Origin: Phreatobacter oligotrophus
GTDB lineage: Bacteria > Pseudomonadota > Alphaproteobacteria > Rhizobiales > Phreatobacteraceae
Direction: 5' to 3'
NCBI RefSeq assembly: GCF_003046185.1
Contig: NZ_PZZL01000007.1
Coordinates: 124,001-188,000, forward strand
Length of the DNA stretch: 64,000 bases
Shown here piece after piece: positions 27,058 to 37,330 of the stretch. The stretch's first letter is position 1. Every line of letters begins with the position of its first letter. The notes below the pieces were generated by a model that saw nothing but the letters and a program-made list of their open reading frames with translations, was not told the origin of the DNA and did no database searches. A program made the position numbers and the translations under genes.

Positions 27058-27618
27058 TCAGTCCCCGACCACTTCGGCCACGCCCTGGGGGGCGGACGCC
27101 AGGATCCGGCGGCTGCTCTCGGTGAGACGGCGCAGGAGCGTGTCCAGCTGGGCCTGCTCCTGGGGCGTGAAACCCGCGCTGAGCTCCGCGGCGAAGCGCT
27201 GGGCCACCGGCACCAGGTCGTCATAGATGATCCGGCCCTCGCGGGTCAGCGACAGGAAGGCCTCGCGCAGATCCTGCCGGTTGATGCGCCGCTGGATCAG
27301 CCGGCGCTGCAACAGGCTGCCCACGGCGCGCGAGACCTTGGTCTTGTGCATGTGGCTGTGGGCGCCGATCTGCTTCGCGGTCATGGTCTCGAACTGGCCC
27401 AGCGTCGCGATGATGCGCCATTCCGGGATGCCGAAGCCGTAGCGCTCGGCATAGATCGTCGACAGCCCCTGGCTCACCACATTGGCAAGCAGGTTCAACC
27501 GGTAGGGCAGGAACCCGTCGAGTTCGAGCTTCGTGTCAGACATCGAGGATGCGTCCGTCTCGCGACCGTTCATTGAGGCGGTCGATGGAATAGCGTCAAT
27601 GGAAATCGAGGTCGTCAT
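27058..27618 (-). CDS. MarR-family transcriptional regulator
   Basis: A winged-helix regulator of up to 186 residues. The core reads IPEWRIIATLGQFETMTAKQIGAHSHMHKTKVSRAVGSLLQRRLIQRRINRQDLREAFLSLT, with the recognition helix and the DxR wing motif (about residues 65-125). An inner ATG at 27543 would give a more usual 161 residues (MSDTKLEL); no start has a strong ribosome-binding site. It diverges from the FAH-family gene at 27809, so it probably controls that two-gene unit. Members near such genes often respond to aromatic acids. Confidence 0.9.
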   Translation of the reverse strand: MTTSISIDAIPSTASMNGRETDASSMSDTKLELDGFLPYRLNLLANVVSQGLSTIYAERYGFGIPEWRIIATLGQFETMTAKQIGAHSHMHKTKVSRAVGSLLQRRLIQRRINRQDLREAFLSLTREGRIIYDDLVPVAQRFAAELSAGFTPQEQAQLDTLLRRLTESSRRILASAPQGVAEVVGD

Positions 27619-27808
27619 GGGGAATCGGTGTCGGCCCTTAAGTCACCGTATCGCTGCGCAATCCGATCTGCAACGCGACAAGCATAATACAACTCGCTGA
27701 AGTGGCGCGCATGGTGACGGCTCTGGTCAAGGCGGCGCGGACAGGCTTTGATGACTTCAGGGGCCGCGACAGACCGGCCTCACATGCGCTGTGGGGAAAA
27801 CAAACGCC

Positions 27809-28822
27809 ATGAAGCTCGCCTCTCTCAAGCACGGCCGCGACGGCCGGCTGGTCATCGTGTCGCGGGATCTCACCCGGGCGACCGATGCCTTCCCGGTTGT
27901 GTCGACGTTGCAAGGTGCGCTGGACCAGTGGTCGCAGGTCGCCCCGCGCCTCGGAGATCTCGCCGAACAGCTTGAACACGGCTCGGTTCCCTCGTTCCGC
28001 TTCCATGAGCACGACTGCGCCAGCCCGCTGCCGCGCGCCTACCAGTGGGCCGATGGCTCAGCCTATGTGAACCACGTCGCCCTCGTCCGGCAGGCCCGTG
28101 GCGCCGAGATGCCCTCCTCCTTCTGGACCGACCCGCTGATGTATCAGGGCGGCTCCGACACCTTCATCCCGCCGCGCGACCCCATCGTCCTGCCGGACGA
28201 GGCGCATGGCATCGATTTCGAGGGCGAGGTGGCGGTGGTCACCGACGACGTGCCCATGGGCGTCGATCCGGTCGCCGCCCTCGACCACATCCGCCTCGTC
28301 ATGATCGTCAACGACGTCAGCCTGCGGAACCTCATCGCGCCCGAGCTCGCCAAGAGCTTCGGCTTCTTCCAGTCGAAGCCCTCGACCGCATTCTCGCCGG
28401 TGGCCGTCACGCCGGACGAGCTCGGCGATGCCTGGCGCGGCGGCAAGCTGCACCTGCCGCTCCATGCCTATCTTAACGGCGAGCCCTTCGGCCGGCCGGA
28501 GGCGGGTGTCGACATGACCTTCGATTTCGGCACGCTCATCGCCCATGCCGCCAAGACCCGGGCGCTCTCCGCCGGGACCATCATCGGCTCCGGCACCGTG
28601 TCCAACCGCGATCCCGACGGCGGGCCCGGCCGGCCGATTGCCGAGGGCGGCCTCGGCTATGCCTGCATCGCCGAGATGCGGACGGTGGAGACCCTTCGCG
28701 GCGGCGCCCCGCGCACGCCCTTCATGCGCTTCGGCGATGCCGTTCGCCTCGAGATGAAGGACGAGCGCGGCCATTCGATCTTCGGCGCCATCGACCAGAT
28801 CGTGCGCAAGCACCACGCCTGA
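27809..28822 (+). CDS. fumarylacetoacetate hydrolase (FAH) family protein
   Basis: A 337-residue enzyme of the FAH superfamily, which cleaves or hydrates beta-diketo acids at the end of aromatic ring-cleavage routes. The divalent-metal ligands are visible: Glu138 and Glu140 in IDFEGEVAVV and Asp169 in VNDVS. The glycine-rich IIGSGTVSNRDPDGGPGRP loop is also conserved. The first ~110 residues form the small N-terminal domain seen in gentisate/homogentisate-type members. The ATG at 27809 is taken because the conserved MKLASLKHGRDG begins there. It runs into an MBL-fold gene 22 bp downstream and faces a MarR regulator. Confidence 0.92.
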   Translation: MKLASLKHGRDGRLVIVSRDLTRATDAFPVVSTLQGALDQWSQVAPRLGDLAEQLEHGSVPSFRFHEHDCASPLPRAYQWADGSAYVNHVALVRQARGAEMPSSFWTDPLMYQGGSDTFIPPRDPIVLPDEAHGIDFEGEVAVVTDDVPMGVDPVAALDHIRLVMIVNDVSLRNLIAPELAKSFGFFQSKPSTAFSPVAVTPDELGDAWRGGKLHLPLHAYLNGEPFGRPEAGVDMTFDFGTLIAHAAKTRALSAGTIIGSGTVSNRDPDGGPGRPIAEGGLGYACIAEMRTVETLRGGAPRTPFMRFGDAVRLEMKDERGHSIFGAIDQIVRKHHA

Positions 28823-28844
28823 GCCGGTTCGAGGGATTGCACCA

Positions 28845-29807
28845 ATGACCGAACCGACAAGGGCCTTCGCCTCCACCGCCGATCTCGGGCCGAAGACCGT
28901 CTCCTTCGACCGCCTCGGCGAGGGGCTCTATGCCTACACCGCCGAAGGCGACCCGAACTCCGGCATCATCGTCGGCGACGATGGCTGCATGGTCATCGAC
29001 GCCCAGGCGACGCCGGCCATGGCGGCCGACGTCATCGCGCGCGTGCGCGCCGTCACCGACAAGCCGATCCGCTACGTCCTGCTGTCGCACTATCACGCGG
29101 TGCGGGTGCTCGGCGCATCGGCCTATGAGGGCGCCACGATCATTGCCTCGGACGCGACGCGTGGCCTGATCGTCGAGCGGGGCGAACAGGACAAGGCCAG
29201 CGAGATCGGCCGGTTCCCCCGCCTCTTCCCGGGCGCGGAATCGATCCCGCCCGGCCTCACCTGGCCGCATGTCACCTTCGGCTCCGAGATGACCGTCTGG
29301 CTCGGCCGTCGCGAGGTGAAGCTCATGCATCTCGGTCGCGGCCACACCGCCGGCGACACGGTCGCCTGGGTGCCCGATGCCGGCGTCGCCTTCACCGGCG
29401 ACCTCGTCGAGTATCACTCGGCCTGTTATTGCGGTGACGCCCATTTCAAGGACTGGCCCAAGACCCTTGCCGCCATCGAGGCACTGGCGCCCAAGGCCGT
29501 TGTGCCCGGCCGTGGTGCGGCGCTCACCTCCCCGGCCATGGTGGCGGACGGCATCCGCCTCACCCGCGATTTCCTCGACACGCTCTACGGCTCGGTGGCG
29601 GAGAGCGTCGCGAAGGGCCTGACGCTGAAGCAGGCCTTCGACGCCTGCCGCGTGGCGACCGACCCGAAATTCGGCTCCTTCGCCATCTACGAGCACTGCC
29701 TGCCCTTCAACGTCTCGCGCGCCTATGACGAGGCGAGCGGCATCGACTGGCCCGTCATCTGGACGGATGTCCGCGACCGCGAGATGTGGGCAAAGCTGCA
29801 GGGCTGA
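28845..29807 (+). CDS. metallo-beta-lactamase-fold protein with degraded metal site
   Basis: A 320-residue MBL-fold protein without a signal peptide. The first metal motif reads HYHAVR (His82, His84) where the family normally has HxHxDH, so both the Asp and the third His are lost. His167 (GHTAGDT) and Asp186 (FTGDLVEY) remain, but the C-terminal His of the usual PGHG loop is Arg223 (PGRG). The remaining residues can supply at most a three-His site 1; site 2 is dismantled. It follows the FAH-family gene by 22 bp and probably acts in the same route. A one-metal hydrolase or lyase, or a binding role, are all possible. Confidence 0.85.
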   Translation: MTEPTRAFASTADLGPKTVSFDRLGEGLYAYTAEGDPNSGIIVGDDGCMVIDAQATPAMAADVIARVRAVTDKPIRYVLLSHYHAVRVLGASAYEGATIIASDATRGLIVERGEQDKASEIGRFPRLFPGAESIPPGLTWPHVTFGSEMTVWLGRREVKLMHLGRGHTAGDTVAWVPDAGVAFTGDLVEYHSACYCGDAHFKDWPKTLAAIEALAPKAVVPGRGAALTSPAMVADGIRLTRDFLDTLYGSVAESVAKGLTLKQAFDACRVATDPKFGSFAIYEHCLPFNVSRAYDEASGIDWPVIWTDVRDREMWAKLQG

Positions 29808-29822
29808 GGGGACGCGCGGCGC

Positions 29823-31316
29823 TCAGCGAGCCGCGCGCTCCCACAGGTTCTTGGTCACCTGCACGAAGGCCGTCGAGCGCAGGCCGGCATCCTTCATCGA
29901 CGCCGCGATCTTGGTCATCAGGATCGGATCGCCCGAGGCGATGGCGATGTCGAGCATGACCGCCCATTCGTCGTCGGCCGGCTCCTCAGCCTTGGTGCCG
30001 GAGGCAATCGCCCGCATGCGGGTCGCAAGCCCGTCGACGCGGGCGATATAGGCCTTGGCCCCTTCAGAGGTGATACGGGCCGCGACCGCATCCACGGCCT
30101 CCTTCGGGCCACGGCCGACGACCGCGCGCCACAGCGTCTCGAAGACCACGCCGACGCGCTCCTGGTCGAAGGTCACGCGGTTGAGCTCATCGATCCGGCC
30201 GAGACGCACGAAGAGGTCGCGCGCCTCTGCCACTGCGCCGCGGCCGACCAGCATCTCGACCGCCGTGTCGATCACCGCACCGCGCGACCGGCCGGTCGCC
30301 TCCGCCGCCTCGGCGACGGCGACGAGGCTCGCCGCGGGCAGGTTGCGCATCCCGCCAATGTCCTCGTCCACGGATACCGCGTCCTCCGGCGGCAGGCGCA
30401 GGGCCGGCCCGAAGGCGCGGATCCATTCCGCACGCCCCTCGCGCATCAGCACGCGCAGGATGCGGCTTGCGGACTCCGCATCTGCCGAGCTGTTGAAGGG
30501 CGGCCGGGCCGCGAGCGCCTTGCGGAAAGCCTCGAGATTGTTCGCCGCGACCGCGCCGCGCAGCACCATGTCCCAGCTGTCGCGCCGCGCCGTATCGGCA
30601 TCGTCGAAGGGAGCGGTCTGGTTGGCCCGCGCTCCGCGCGCCCATTCGTCGATGGAGCGGGCGATGACCATGTCGCCGCGGGCGCCAGCCTGCAGCGCCT
30701 GCGCCATGCGGCGGGTGAAGCGGTCCTTGATCTGGTTCGCCACGGCATCGGCCTCGGCCGGCGCGCGGGCGATGGCGATCTCGAGCAGTTCGAGCCGGAT
30801 CTCGTCGCGGCTGTCGCTCTCCACCAGGCGATCGACCCGGCCGAGCGCATCGGCGACGCGGCCCGAGCGGGCCTCGTCGAGGATCAGCACCGAGGGCTCC
30901 GACAGCGGCGCCGGCTGCGGCTGGTCGAGGCCGAGCTCGCGATAGGCGGCCGCGAAATCGCCCTTGCGTGCCAGGTGCTCGGCGCGCACCGGCACGATGC
31001 GCTCCTTGATGCCGTCGACGGTGGCGATCTTCGCCCAGGCCTCGTAGCGCGCCATCCAGCGGTCGCGGGCCGCAAGGTCTGGATCGGACTGCAGGAAGGC
31101 CTCGAAGGCGGCGGTGGCGGCCCAGCCCTCCGGCTCCTCGGCAGCCGCCTTGAGCGCCAGTTCCGCGGTGCAGGCCGGGGTCGGCGCGGCGATGCAGCCG
31201 GCCTCGTCCACCGTGACCTCGATGGCGTGGGGCGCCTGAGCGGCAAGCGGCTGCGCCATCACCAGCGCCGAGGCTGCGACGGCGGAGAGGAGGAGGTTAC
31301 GGACGGTGCGGGTCAT
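29823..31316 (-). CDS. secreted alpha-helical protein of unknown function
   Basis: A 497-residue protein with a clear signal peptide ([21 protein letters not shown], cleavage near LAAQA) and a mature part that is nearly all helical and rich in Ala, Arg, Glu and Asp. Helix pairs of about 35-40 residues recur (for example [59 protein letters not shown]), which suggests a TPR/SEL1-like solenoid for protein contacts. Two cysteines occur near the mature N-terminus ([10 protein letters not shown]). I do not recognise a family. It stands alone, convergent with the MBL-fold gene and divergent from the DAHP synthase gene. The ATG at 31316 gives the best signal peptide. Confidence 0.75.
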   Translation of the reverse strand: MTRTVRNLLLSAVAASALVMAQPLAAQAPHAIEVTVDEAGCIAAPTPACTAELALKAAAEEPEGWAATAAFEAFLQSDPDLAARDRWMARYEAWAKIATVDGIKERIVPVRAEHLARKGDFAAAYRELGLDQPQPAPLSEPSVLILDEARSGRVADALGRVDRLVESDSRDEIRLELLEIAIARAPAEADAVANQIKDRFTRRMAQALQAGARGDMVIARSIDEWARGARANQTAPFDDADTARRDSWDMVLRGAVAANNLEAFRKALAARPPFNSSADAESASRILRVLMREGRAEWIRAFGPALRLPPEDAVSVDEDIGGMRNLPAASLVAVAEAAEATGRSRGAVIDTAVEMLVGRGAVAEARDLFVRLGRIDELNRVTFDQERVGVVFETLWRAVVGRGPKEAVDAVAARITSEGAKAYIARVDGLATRMRAIASGTKAEEPADDEWAVMLDIAIASGDPILMTKIAASMKDAGLRSTAFVQVTKNLWERAAR

Positions 31317-31563
31317 GGCGAACCTTTGTGTCACGGCCGGATCGGGGGTACAGGAGGGAACGCATCAAGGCAACGCGCGATCCCGCCACGCCAGGGCGCG
31401 AAATCGCCCGCGAGGCGGCCCGCCCTTCGGACCGCTCGCCCGCATCGCCATCCTCGTGTATAAGGTCGCTCCCCTGCCCGCGTGGTCCAAAGACCCGAGG
31501 CGCAGGGATCACTTTTTCGCGCGGGAGCGAACCCGTCGCGAGACCAGGCGAGAGGAACGTGTC

Positions 31564-32949
31564 ATGGGCGAGCGTTGGAGCCCGTCGAGCTGGCGGTCGA
31601 AGCCGATCCTGCAGGTGCCGGTCTACAAGGACCAGACGGCGCTCCAGGACGTCGAGAAGCGCCTTTCGGGCTTTCCGCCGCTGGTTTTTGCGGGTGAGGC
31701 GCGCAACCTGAAGAAGGCCCTCGCGAAAGTCGCAAGGGGCGAGGCCTTCCTGCTGCAGGGCGGTGACTGTGCCGAGAGCTTCGCTGAGCACGGCGCCGAC
31801 AACATCCGCGACTTCTTCCGCGCCTTCCTGCAGATGGCGGTGGTGCTGACCTATGCCGGCGGCATGCCGGTCGTGAAGGTCGGCCGCGTCGCCGGCCAGT
31901 TCGCCAAGCCGCGCTCGGCCGATACCGAGACCATCGACGGCGTGACGCTGCCCTCCTATCGCGGCGACATCATCAACGACATCGCCTTCACGCCGGAGTC
32001 CCGCGAGCCGGATCCGACGCGCCAGGCCATGGCCTACCGCCAGTCGGCGGCGACGCTGAACCTGCTGCGCGCCTTCGCCTATGGCGGCTATGCCAATCTC
32101 GACAATGCCATGAAGTGGATGCTCGGCTTCGTGAAGGACACGCCGGCCAACGACCGCTATCGGCACCTCGCCGAGCGGATCGAGGAGGCGCTCGACTTCA
32201 TGCGCGCCTGCGGCATCGACCCCGAGGCCCATCCGGAGATGCGCACCACCGAGCTCTACACGAGCCACGAGGCGCTGTTGCTGGGCTACGAGGAGGCGCT
32301 GACCCGCGTCGATTCCACCTCCGGCGACTGGTACGCCACCTCCGGCCACATGTTGTGGATCGGCGACCGCACCCGCCAGGTCGACCATGCCCATGTCGAG
32401 TATTTCCGCGGCATCAAGAACCCGATCGCCTTCAAGTGCGGTCCGAGCCTCGATGCCGACGGCCTGATCCGCCTGCTCGACGTCCTCAACCCCGAGGACA
32501 AGGCCGGCCGCATCACGCTGATCTGCCGCTTCGGCGCCGACAAGGTGGAGAAGCACCTGCCCGCCCTGATCCGCGCCGTGGAGAAGGAGGGCCGCACCGT
32601 CGTGTGGTCCTGCGATCCGATGCACGGCAACACGATCAAGGCCGCCAACGGCTACAAGACGCGCCCCTTCGACCTCGTCATGGGCGAGATCGAGCGCTTC
32701 TTCGCCATCCACGCGGCCGAGGGCACCTATGCCGGCGGCATCCATCTCGAGATGACCGGCAAGAACGTGACGGAATGCACCGGCGGCCGGGCGGCGATCA
32801 CCGACCTCGACCTGTCGGACCGCTACCACACCCATTGCGACCCGCGGCTCAACGCCGAGCAGGCGCTGGAAGTGTCGTTCAAGGTGGCCGAGATGCTGAA
32901 GCGCCAGCGCCTCACCCGCAGCCCGGCGGTGCGCGAAGCCGCGGAGTAA
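31564..32949 (+). CDS. aroG: class II 3-deoxy-7-phosphoheptulonate (DAHP) synthase
   Basis: First enzyme of the shikimate pathway, joining phosphoenolpyruvate and erythrose 4-phosphate. At 461 residues it has the size of the plant/actinobacterial type II enzyme rather than the ~350-residue E. coli AroG. Type II signatures include [17 protein letters not shown] at the N-terminus, [49 protein letters not shown] and [11 protein letters not shown]. The ATG at 31564 follows GAGAGGAACGTGTC. It is monocistronic, with a strong terminator downstream. The gene symbol for type II enzymes varies between genomes. Confidence 0.96.
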   Translation: MGERWSPSSWRSKPILQVPVYKDQTALQDVEKRLSGFPPLVFAGEARNLKKALAKVARGEAFLLQGGDCAESFAEHGADNIRDFFRAFLQMAVVLTYAGGMPVVKVGRVAGQFAKPRSADTETIDGVTLPSYRGDIINDIAFTPESREPDPTRQAMAYRQSAATLNLLRAFAYGGYANLDNAMKWMLGFVKDTPANDRYRHLAERIEEALDFMRACGIDPEAHPEMRTTELYTSHEALLLGYEEALTRVDSTSGDWYATSGHMLWIGDRTRQVDHAHVEYFRGIKNPIAFKCGPSLDADGLIRLLDVLNPEDKAGRITLICRFGADKVEKHLPALIRAVEKEGRTVVWSCDPMHGNTIKAANGYKTRPFDLVMGEIERFFAIHAAEGTYAGGIHLEMTGKNVTECTGGRAAITDLDLSDRYHTHCDPRLNAEQALEVSFKVAEMLKRQRLTRSPAVREAAE

Positions 32950-32974
32950 GCTCCGCTCGAAGCGCAGAAAACAG

Positions 32975-33008
32975 AAAGGCCCGCTCCGGCATCCCGAAGC
33001 GGGCCTTT
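32975..33008. terminator. bidirectional rho-independent terminator
   Basis: AAAGGCCCGCT (32975-32985) pairs with AGCGGGCCTTT (32998-33008) around a 12-base loop, with T runs on both strands. It serves the convergent DAHP synthase and beta-barrel genes. Confidence 0.85.
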
Positions 33009-33027
33009 TGCTGTCTCGGTCAGGTGA

Positions 33028-33903
33028 TCAGTACTTCAGGCCGACGCCGGCGCGGATCGTGTGCAGCGTCACCGGCACGCCGCCCATCGAGGGCACGCGC
33101 AGGAACTGATATTCGGCGCGTGCGAAGATGTTGTTGGTCAGCAGCGCCTCGACGCCGGTGCCCATGACATAGCCGAAGCCGATCGTGCCGTTGGAGCTGC
33201 GGGTCGAGTTGACGATGTCGCTGTAGGCCGCCGTCCAGTCGACGCTGTCGGAGGAGTCGGTGTCGATGCGCGAGATGCCGGCGCGGTAGCTCACCGAGGT
33301 GTTGCCGCGCACCAGCGCGAGGCCGCCGGTGATGTAGGGCATGACCCGGCCATAGGCCCAGCCGCCGCGCAGGCGCGCCGTCACGTAATCGGTGATGGAG
33401 GCGCGCACCGTCGTGCTCTGCGAGAAGGCGTCGGTATAGCCGGTCTGGGCGTAGAGCACGCTGAAGGGCTGGGTCCAGGACCGGCTTCCGCCGCCGCCAC
33501 TGGCGATGCGGCTGTAGTCGACCTCGAAGCCGATCACCGCATCCTCGTACTGCTGCTGATAGCCGGCGAAGACGCCAAACATCACCGGCGAGGACCGGAC
33601 CGGATCGACATTGATGAAGTCCGGCGCCGCCGTCCCGGATGTCGGGTTGAGATAGTAGAGGCCGTTGAGCAGGCGCTGCGACTCGCGCTTGGCCATGGAC
33701 TGGGTATCGGCCGTCATGCTGCCGATACCGCCATGGACACCGCCATAGATGCCCGACCAGTTGGGACCGGTGTCCTCGTAGGCCGGCAGCGAACCGCGCA
33801 GCGACATGTCGGCTGCCGCCGCCGGGTGAGCCAGGGCCACCAGCCCCGCGAGCACCGCCGCCCCTGCGGCCTTGCCCATCGTGATCATCGAACGCGCCGC
33901 CAT
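33028..33903 (-). CDS. outer-membrane beta-barrel protein (Omp25/Omp31-like)
   Basis: A 291-residue exported protein. The signal peptide is GAAVLAGLVALAHPAAAAD. The mature part opens with NWSGIYGGVHGGIG, the typical first strand of rhizobial Omp31-type porin-like proteins, continues with alternating aromatic/hydrophobic strands, and ends in IRAGVGLKY with a terminal aromatic residue for barrel assembly. The ATG at 33903 is chosen for its GAGGAGGCCGGA ribosome-binding site; a start at 33957 would add 18 residues. Likely role is in the outer membrane structure or as a small diffusion channel. Confidence 0.88.
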   Translation of the reverse strand: MAARSMITMGKAAGAAVLAGLVALAHPAAAADMSLRGSLPAYEDTGPNWSGIYGGVHGGIGSMTADTQSMAKRESQRLLNGLYYLNPTSGTAAPDFINVDPVRSSPVMFGVFAGYQQQYEDAVIGFEVDYSRIASGGGGSRSWTQPFSVLYAQTGYTDAFSQSTTVRASITDYVTARLRGGWAYGRVMPYITGGLALVRGNTSVSYRAGISRIDTDSSDSVDWTAAYSDIVNSTRSSNGTIGFGYVMGTGVEALLTNNIFARAEYQFLRVPSMGGVPVTLHTIRAGVGLKY

Positions 33904-34142
33904 TCCGGCCTCCTCGCGAGCCGCGCCCCCGCACGGGTCGCTCTCCCTCGCGACCATTCATGAATCATCAAGGTTACTGCCGAGTTAAGTGCAACATCCG
34001 ACAACCATCTGTTTCTCTTTGGATTTTTACCTTTTGTTGAGGATTGGGGCGATGCCGCGCGCCCATGCGCCGTCCATTGGGCACGCCCAGGCCTGCCCGG
34101 CTGCGCATTGAGAACCGGGAACCGCCGCGTTACATCTCAACC

Positions 34143-35882
34143 ATGACTCAGACGCCGTCCTCGCTCCGCATCGCCGTCGCCCAGCTCAATCCCGTCATGG
34201 GCGATGTCGCCGGCAACCTCGCCAAGGCCCGCGCTGCACGGGCCGATGCGGCCGCCGCGGGCGCCGATCTCGTCGTCTTCTCGGAACTCTTCATCTCCGG
34301 CTACCCGCCGGAGGATCTGGTGCTGAAGCCGGCCTTCCAGGCAGCCTGCCGTCAGGCCGCCGAGGCGCTGGCCCGCGACACCGCGGACGGCGGACCGGCG
34401 CTGCTCGTCACCACGCCCTGGGCCGAGGACGGCCGCGTCTACAATGCCGTGCTGGTCGCCGATGCCGGCATGATCCAGGCGGTGCGGTTCAAGGTGGACC
34501 TGCCGAACTATTCGGTCTTCGACGAGAAGCGCGTCTTCGCCCCCGGCCCCCTGCCCGGCCCGGTCAATGTCCGCGGCGTGCGCATCGGCGTGCCGATCTG
34601 CGAGGACATCTGGGGCGAGGAGGTGGTCGAGACCCTCTCCGAGACCGGCGCCGAAATGCTGATCGTGCCCAACGGCTCGCCCTATCGCGAGAGCGTCTAT
34701 GACGAGCGCATGAGCACCATCGTCGCCCGCATCGGCGAGAGCGACCTGCCGCTGCTCTACGTCAACCAGGTGGGCGGGCAGGACGAACTGGTCTTCGACG
34801 GCGCCTCGCTGGCCGTGAACGCCGACCGGTCGCTCGCCATGCAGCTTCCCGCCTTTGCCGAGACCATCGCCATCGTCGACGCGAAGCGCGTCGACGGCGC
34901 CTGGCGCTTTTCGGGGCCCATCCATACGCATGAGAGCGGCGACGAGGCGAACTACGCCGCCTGTGTCCTCGGCCTGCGCGATTATGTCGAGAAGAACCGC
35001 TTCCCCGGCGTGGTGCTCGGCCTGTCCGGCGGCATCGATTCCGCCATCTGCGCTGCCATGGCCGTCGACGCCCTCGGGCCGGATCGGGTGCATTGCGTCA
35101 TGCTGCCCTATCGCTTCACCTCGGAGGATTCGCTGAAGGACGCCTTCGAATGCGCCCGGGCGCTCGGCGTGCGCTACGACGTCGTGCCGATCGCCGCCGC
35201 CGTGGAAGGCCTCGAGGCGACGCTCGCCCCGCTGTTCAAGGGCACCAACCGCGACATCACCGAGGAGAACCTGCAGAGCCGTGCCCGCGGCACGATCCTC
35301 ATGTCCATCTCCAACAAGTTCGGCGCCATGGTGGTGACCACCGGCAACAAGAGCGAGATGTCGGTCGGCTACGCGACGATCTACGGCGACATGAATGGCG
35401 GCTACAATCCGGTGAAGGACCTCTACAAGAGCGAGGTCTTCCGCCTCTCCGCCCTGCGCAACCGCTGGAAGCCCGCCGGCGCTCTCGGCCCCGACGGCGA
35501 GGTGATCCCGGTCAACATCATCACCAAGCCGCCGACCGCCGAGCTGCGCGAGAACCAGAAGGACCAGGACTCGCTGCCCCCCTATGACGTGCTCGACGCG
35601 ATCCTCGAGCGCCTCGTGGAGAAGGAAGCGCCCGTCGCCTCCATCGTCGCGGAAGGCTACGACCCCGAGACCGTGAAGAAGGTGGAGCGCCTCCTCGCCA
35701 TCGCCGAGTACAAGCGCCGGCAGGCCGCCCCCGGCGTGAAGGTCACGGCCCGCAATTTCGGCCGCGACCGCCGCTATCCCGTGGTCAACCGCTTCCGCGA
35801 CAGCGGCGAGCCGCTGCCCCGTCCCGACATGGCGGTGATGAACCCCACCGCCATGCCGAAGCTGGACGTGGTGGACTTCTGA
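34143..35882 (+). CDS. nadE: glutamine-dependent NAD+ synthase
   Basis: The last step of NAD synthesis: amidation of deamido-NAD using ammonia taken from glutamine. The 579-residue protein has an N-terminal nitrilase-type glutaminase domain with the Glu48 ([13 protein letters not shown]), Lys117 ([13 protein letters not shown]) and Cys153 (PICEDIWGE) triad, and a C-terminal synthetase domain with the PP-loop LSGGIDSA (about residue 295) and [22 protein letters not shown]. The ATG at 34143 is the first that matches the conserved [15 protein letters not shown]. rpiA follows after 47 bp on the same strand. Confidence 0.97.
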   Translation: MTQTPSSLRIAVAQLNPVMGDVAGNLAKARAARADAAAAGADLVVFSELFISGYPPEDLVLKPAFQAACRQAAEALARDTADGGPALLVTTPWAEDGRVYNAVLVADAGMIQAVRFKVDLPNYSVFDEKRVFAPGPLPGPVNVRGVRIGVPICEDIWGEEVVETLSETGAEMLIVPNGSPYRESVYDERMSTIVARIGESDLPLLYVNQVGGQDELVFDGASLAVNADRSLAMQLPAFAETIAIVDAKRVDGAWRFSGPIHTHESGDEANYAACVLGLRDYVEKNRFPGVVLGLSGGIDSAICAAMAVDALGPDRVHCVMLPYRFTSEDSLKDAFECARALGVRYDVVPIAAAVEGLEATLAPLFKGTNRDITEENLQSRARGTILMSISNKFGAMVVTTGNKSEMSVGYATIYGDMNGGYNPVKDLYKSEVFRLSALRNRWKPAGALGPDGEVIPVNIITKPPTAELRENQKDQDSLPPYDVLDAILERLVEKEAPVASIVAEGYDPETVKKVERLLAIAEYKRRQAAPGVKVTARNFGRDRRYPVVNRFRDSGEPLPRPDMAVMNPTAMPKLDVVDF

Positions 35883-35929
35883 CCCCGTCCCGCGCTATCC
35901 CGCGCCCACACACGACGGCCGAGACAGCG

Positions 35930-36631
35930 ATGACCGATCCCGAAGCCCTCAAGCGCGACGCCGCCGCCAAGGCGCTGACCTTTGTCGAGGACGGCATGCG
36001 CCTCGGCCTCGGCACCGGCTCCACCGCCAAGCATTTCGTCGACCTGCTGGCCGAGCGGGTGCAGGCCGGCCTGAAGGTGGTGGGCGTGCCGACCTCCGAG
36101 GTGACGCGGGCCCAGGCCGAGCGGCTGGGCGTTCCGCTCACCACCCTCGACGAGACGCCCGAACTCGACATCACCATCGACGGCGCCGACGAGATCGACC
36201 CGGCGTTGAACCTCATCAAGGGGGGCGGTGGCGCCCTGCTGCGCGAGAAGATCGTCGCCGCCGCCTCCGGCCGCATGATCGTCATCGCCGACGCCTCCAA
36301 ACGCGTCGAGGCTCTCGGCCGGTTCCCGCTTCCCATCGAGGTCAACGCCTTCGGCCTTGGCGCCACCGAACGCGCCATCGCCAAGGTGCTGGAGGCCTGC
36401 GGCTGCCCGGCCCCGCTGACACTGCGCCGCAAGGCCGACGGCCATGTTTTCGTCACGGACGGCGGTCACATGATCCTTGATGCGGCCTGCATCCGGATTC
36501 CCGATCCGGTCCAGCTCGGTGCCCGCCTTCATTCCGTGCCCGGCGTGGTCGAGCACGGCCTGTTCATTGGTCTTGCGTCCTGCGCGATCATCGCTTCCCC
36601 TGGAGGCGCAGAGGTCGTAGGACGTGTCTGA
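35930..36631 (+). CDS. rpiA: ribose-5-phosphate isomerase A
   Basis: Interconverts ribose 5-phosphate and ribulose 5-phosphate in the pentose phosphate pathway. The 233-residue length is normal. Phosphate-binding [15 protein letters not shown], catalytic DGADEIDP and [14 protein letters not shown] motifs are intact. It lies between nadE and a DUF2059 gene on the same strand and may be co-transcribed with them. Confidence 0.97.
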   Translation: MTDPEALKRDAAAKALTFVEDGMRLGLGTGSTAKHFVDLLAERVQAGLKVVGVPTSEVTRAQAERLGVPLTTLDETPELDITIDGADEIDPALNLIKGGGGALLREKIVAAASGRMIVIADASKRVEALGRFPLPIEVNAFGLGATERAIAKVLEACGCPAPLTLRRKADGHVFVTDGGHMILDAACIRIPDPVQLGARLHSVPGVVEHGLFIGLASCAIIASPGGAEVVGRV

Positions 36632-36685
36632 CACGAGAGCCGCTTCGGCACGCCGCGGCCCGAGACTTCCCGAGGAGTGATCCCG

Positions 36686-37246
36686 ATGTTCGCCCGTATG
36701 TTCGCCGCAGCCGTCGCGGCCAGCGCCCTTGTCGCCGCGACCGCTGCGACCGCGCAGACCCAGCGGCCCCCGGCCACGCTGGCCCAGGCGCAGCCGGCCG
36801 CTCCCGCTGCCCCGGCCGCTCCTCAGCCCTCGGCCGAGCATGTCGCCATCGCCCGCCAGGTCGTCGAGCTCTCCGGCGCCTCGGCGTCCTTCGAGAACGT
36901 GATTCCCGCCTTCGTCGAGCAGGCCAAGTCGCTCTTCCTGCCGACCAACCCGGATCTCGGCCGCCAGTTCAATGAGGTCGGCGACCTCCTGAAGACCGAG
37001 TTCCAGCCGCGGGTGAACGAGCTCATCCAGGGCATCGCGGTCGCCTATGCCCAGCGCTTCACCATCGAGGAGCTGCGCCGCATCCAGGCCTTCTACCAGT
37101 CGGCCGATGGCCAGAAGCTGGTCCGCACCATCCCGACCATCATGGAAGAGACCTTCGGGCGCACCCAGCAGTGGAGCCAGATCGTCACGCGCGATCTCGT
37201 CGCCCGCTTCCGTGAGGAATTCGCCAAGCGCGGCATCCGCCTCTGA
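36686..37246 (+). CDS. DUF2059 domain-containing exported protein
   Basis: A 186-residue protein with a signal peptide ([20 protein letters not shown]) and a Pro/Ala-rich linker, then an all-helical DUF2059 domain (about residues 55-180) with the typical LRRIQAFYQSADGQKLV segment. Function of the domain is unknown; it is usually periplasmic. The ATG at 36686 follows GAGGAGTGATCCCG; a GTG at 36677 would overlap that site. It is 54 bp after rpiA and ends at a strong terminator. Confidence 0.88.
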   Translation: MFARMFAAAVAASALVAATAATAQTQRPPATLAQAQPAAPAAPAAPQPSAEHVAIARQVVELSGASASFENVIPAFVEQAKSLFLPTNPDLGRQFNEVGDLLKTEFQPRVNELIQGIAVAYAQRFTIEELRRIQAFYQSADGQKLVRTIPTIMEETFGRTQQWSQIVTRDLVARFREEFAKRGIRL

Positions 37247-37268
37247 CGCTCGGGTCGTTCCCGAATGC

Positions 37269-37297
37269 AAAACGCCGGGCCTCGTGCCCGGCGTTTT
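37269..37297. terminator. bidirectional rho-independent terminator
   Basis: A 12-base-pair stem (AAAACGCCGGGC with GCCCGGCGTTTT) around the loop CTCGT, followed by more T on the plus strand. It closes the rpiA/DUF2059 transcript and, on the other strand, the tricarboxylate transporter operon. Confidence 0.9.
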
Positions 37298-37330
37298 TCG
37301 TTCTGGTGACGGCCGCTGCGGCGGGGGGCG

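Noticed and set aside
29814-29836. GCGCGGC / GCCGCGC hairpin at the end of the MBL-fold gene as a terminator
   Set aside because: No T run on either side, and it overlaps the stop region of the convergent gene.
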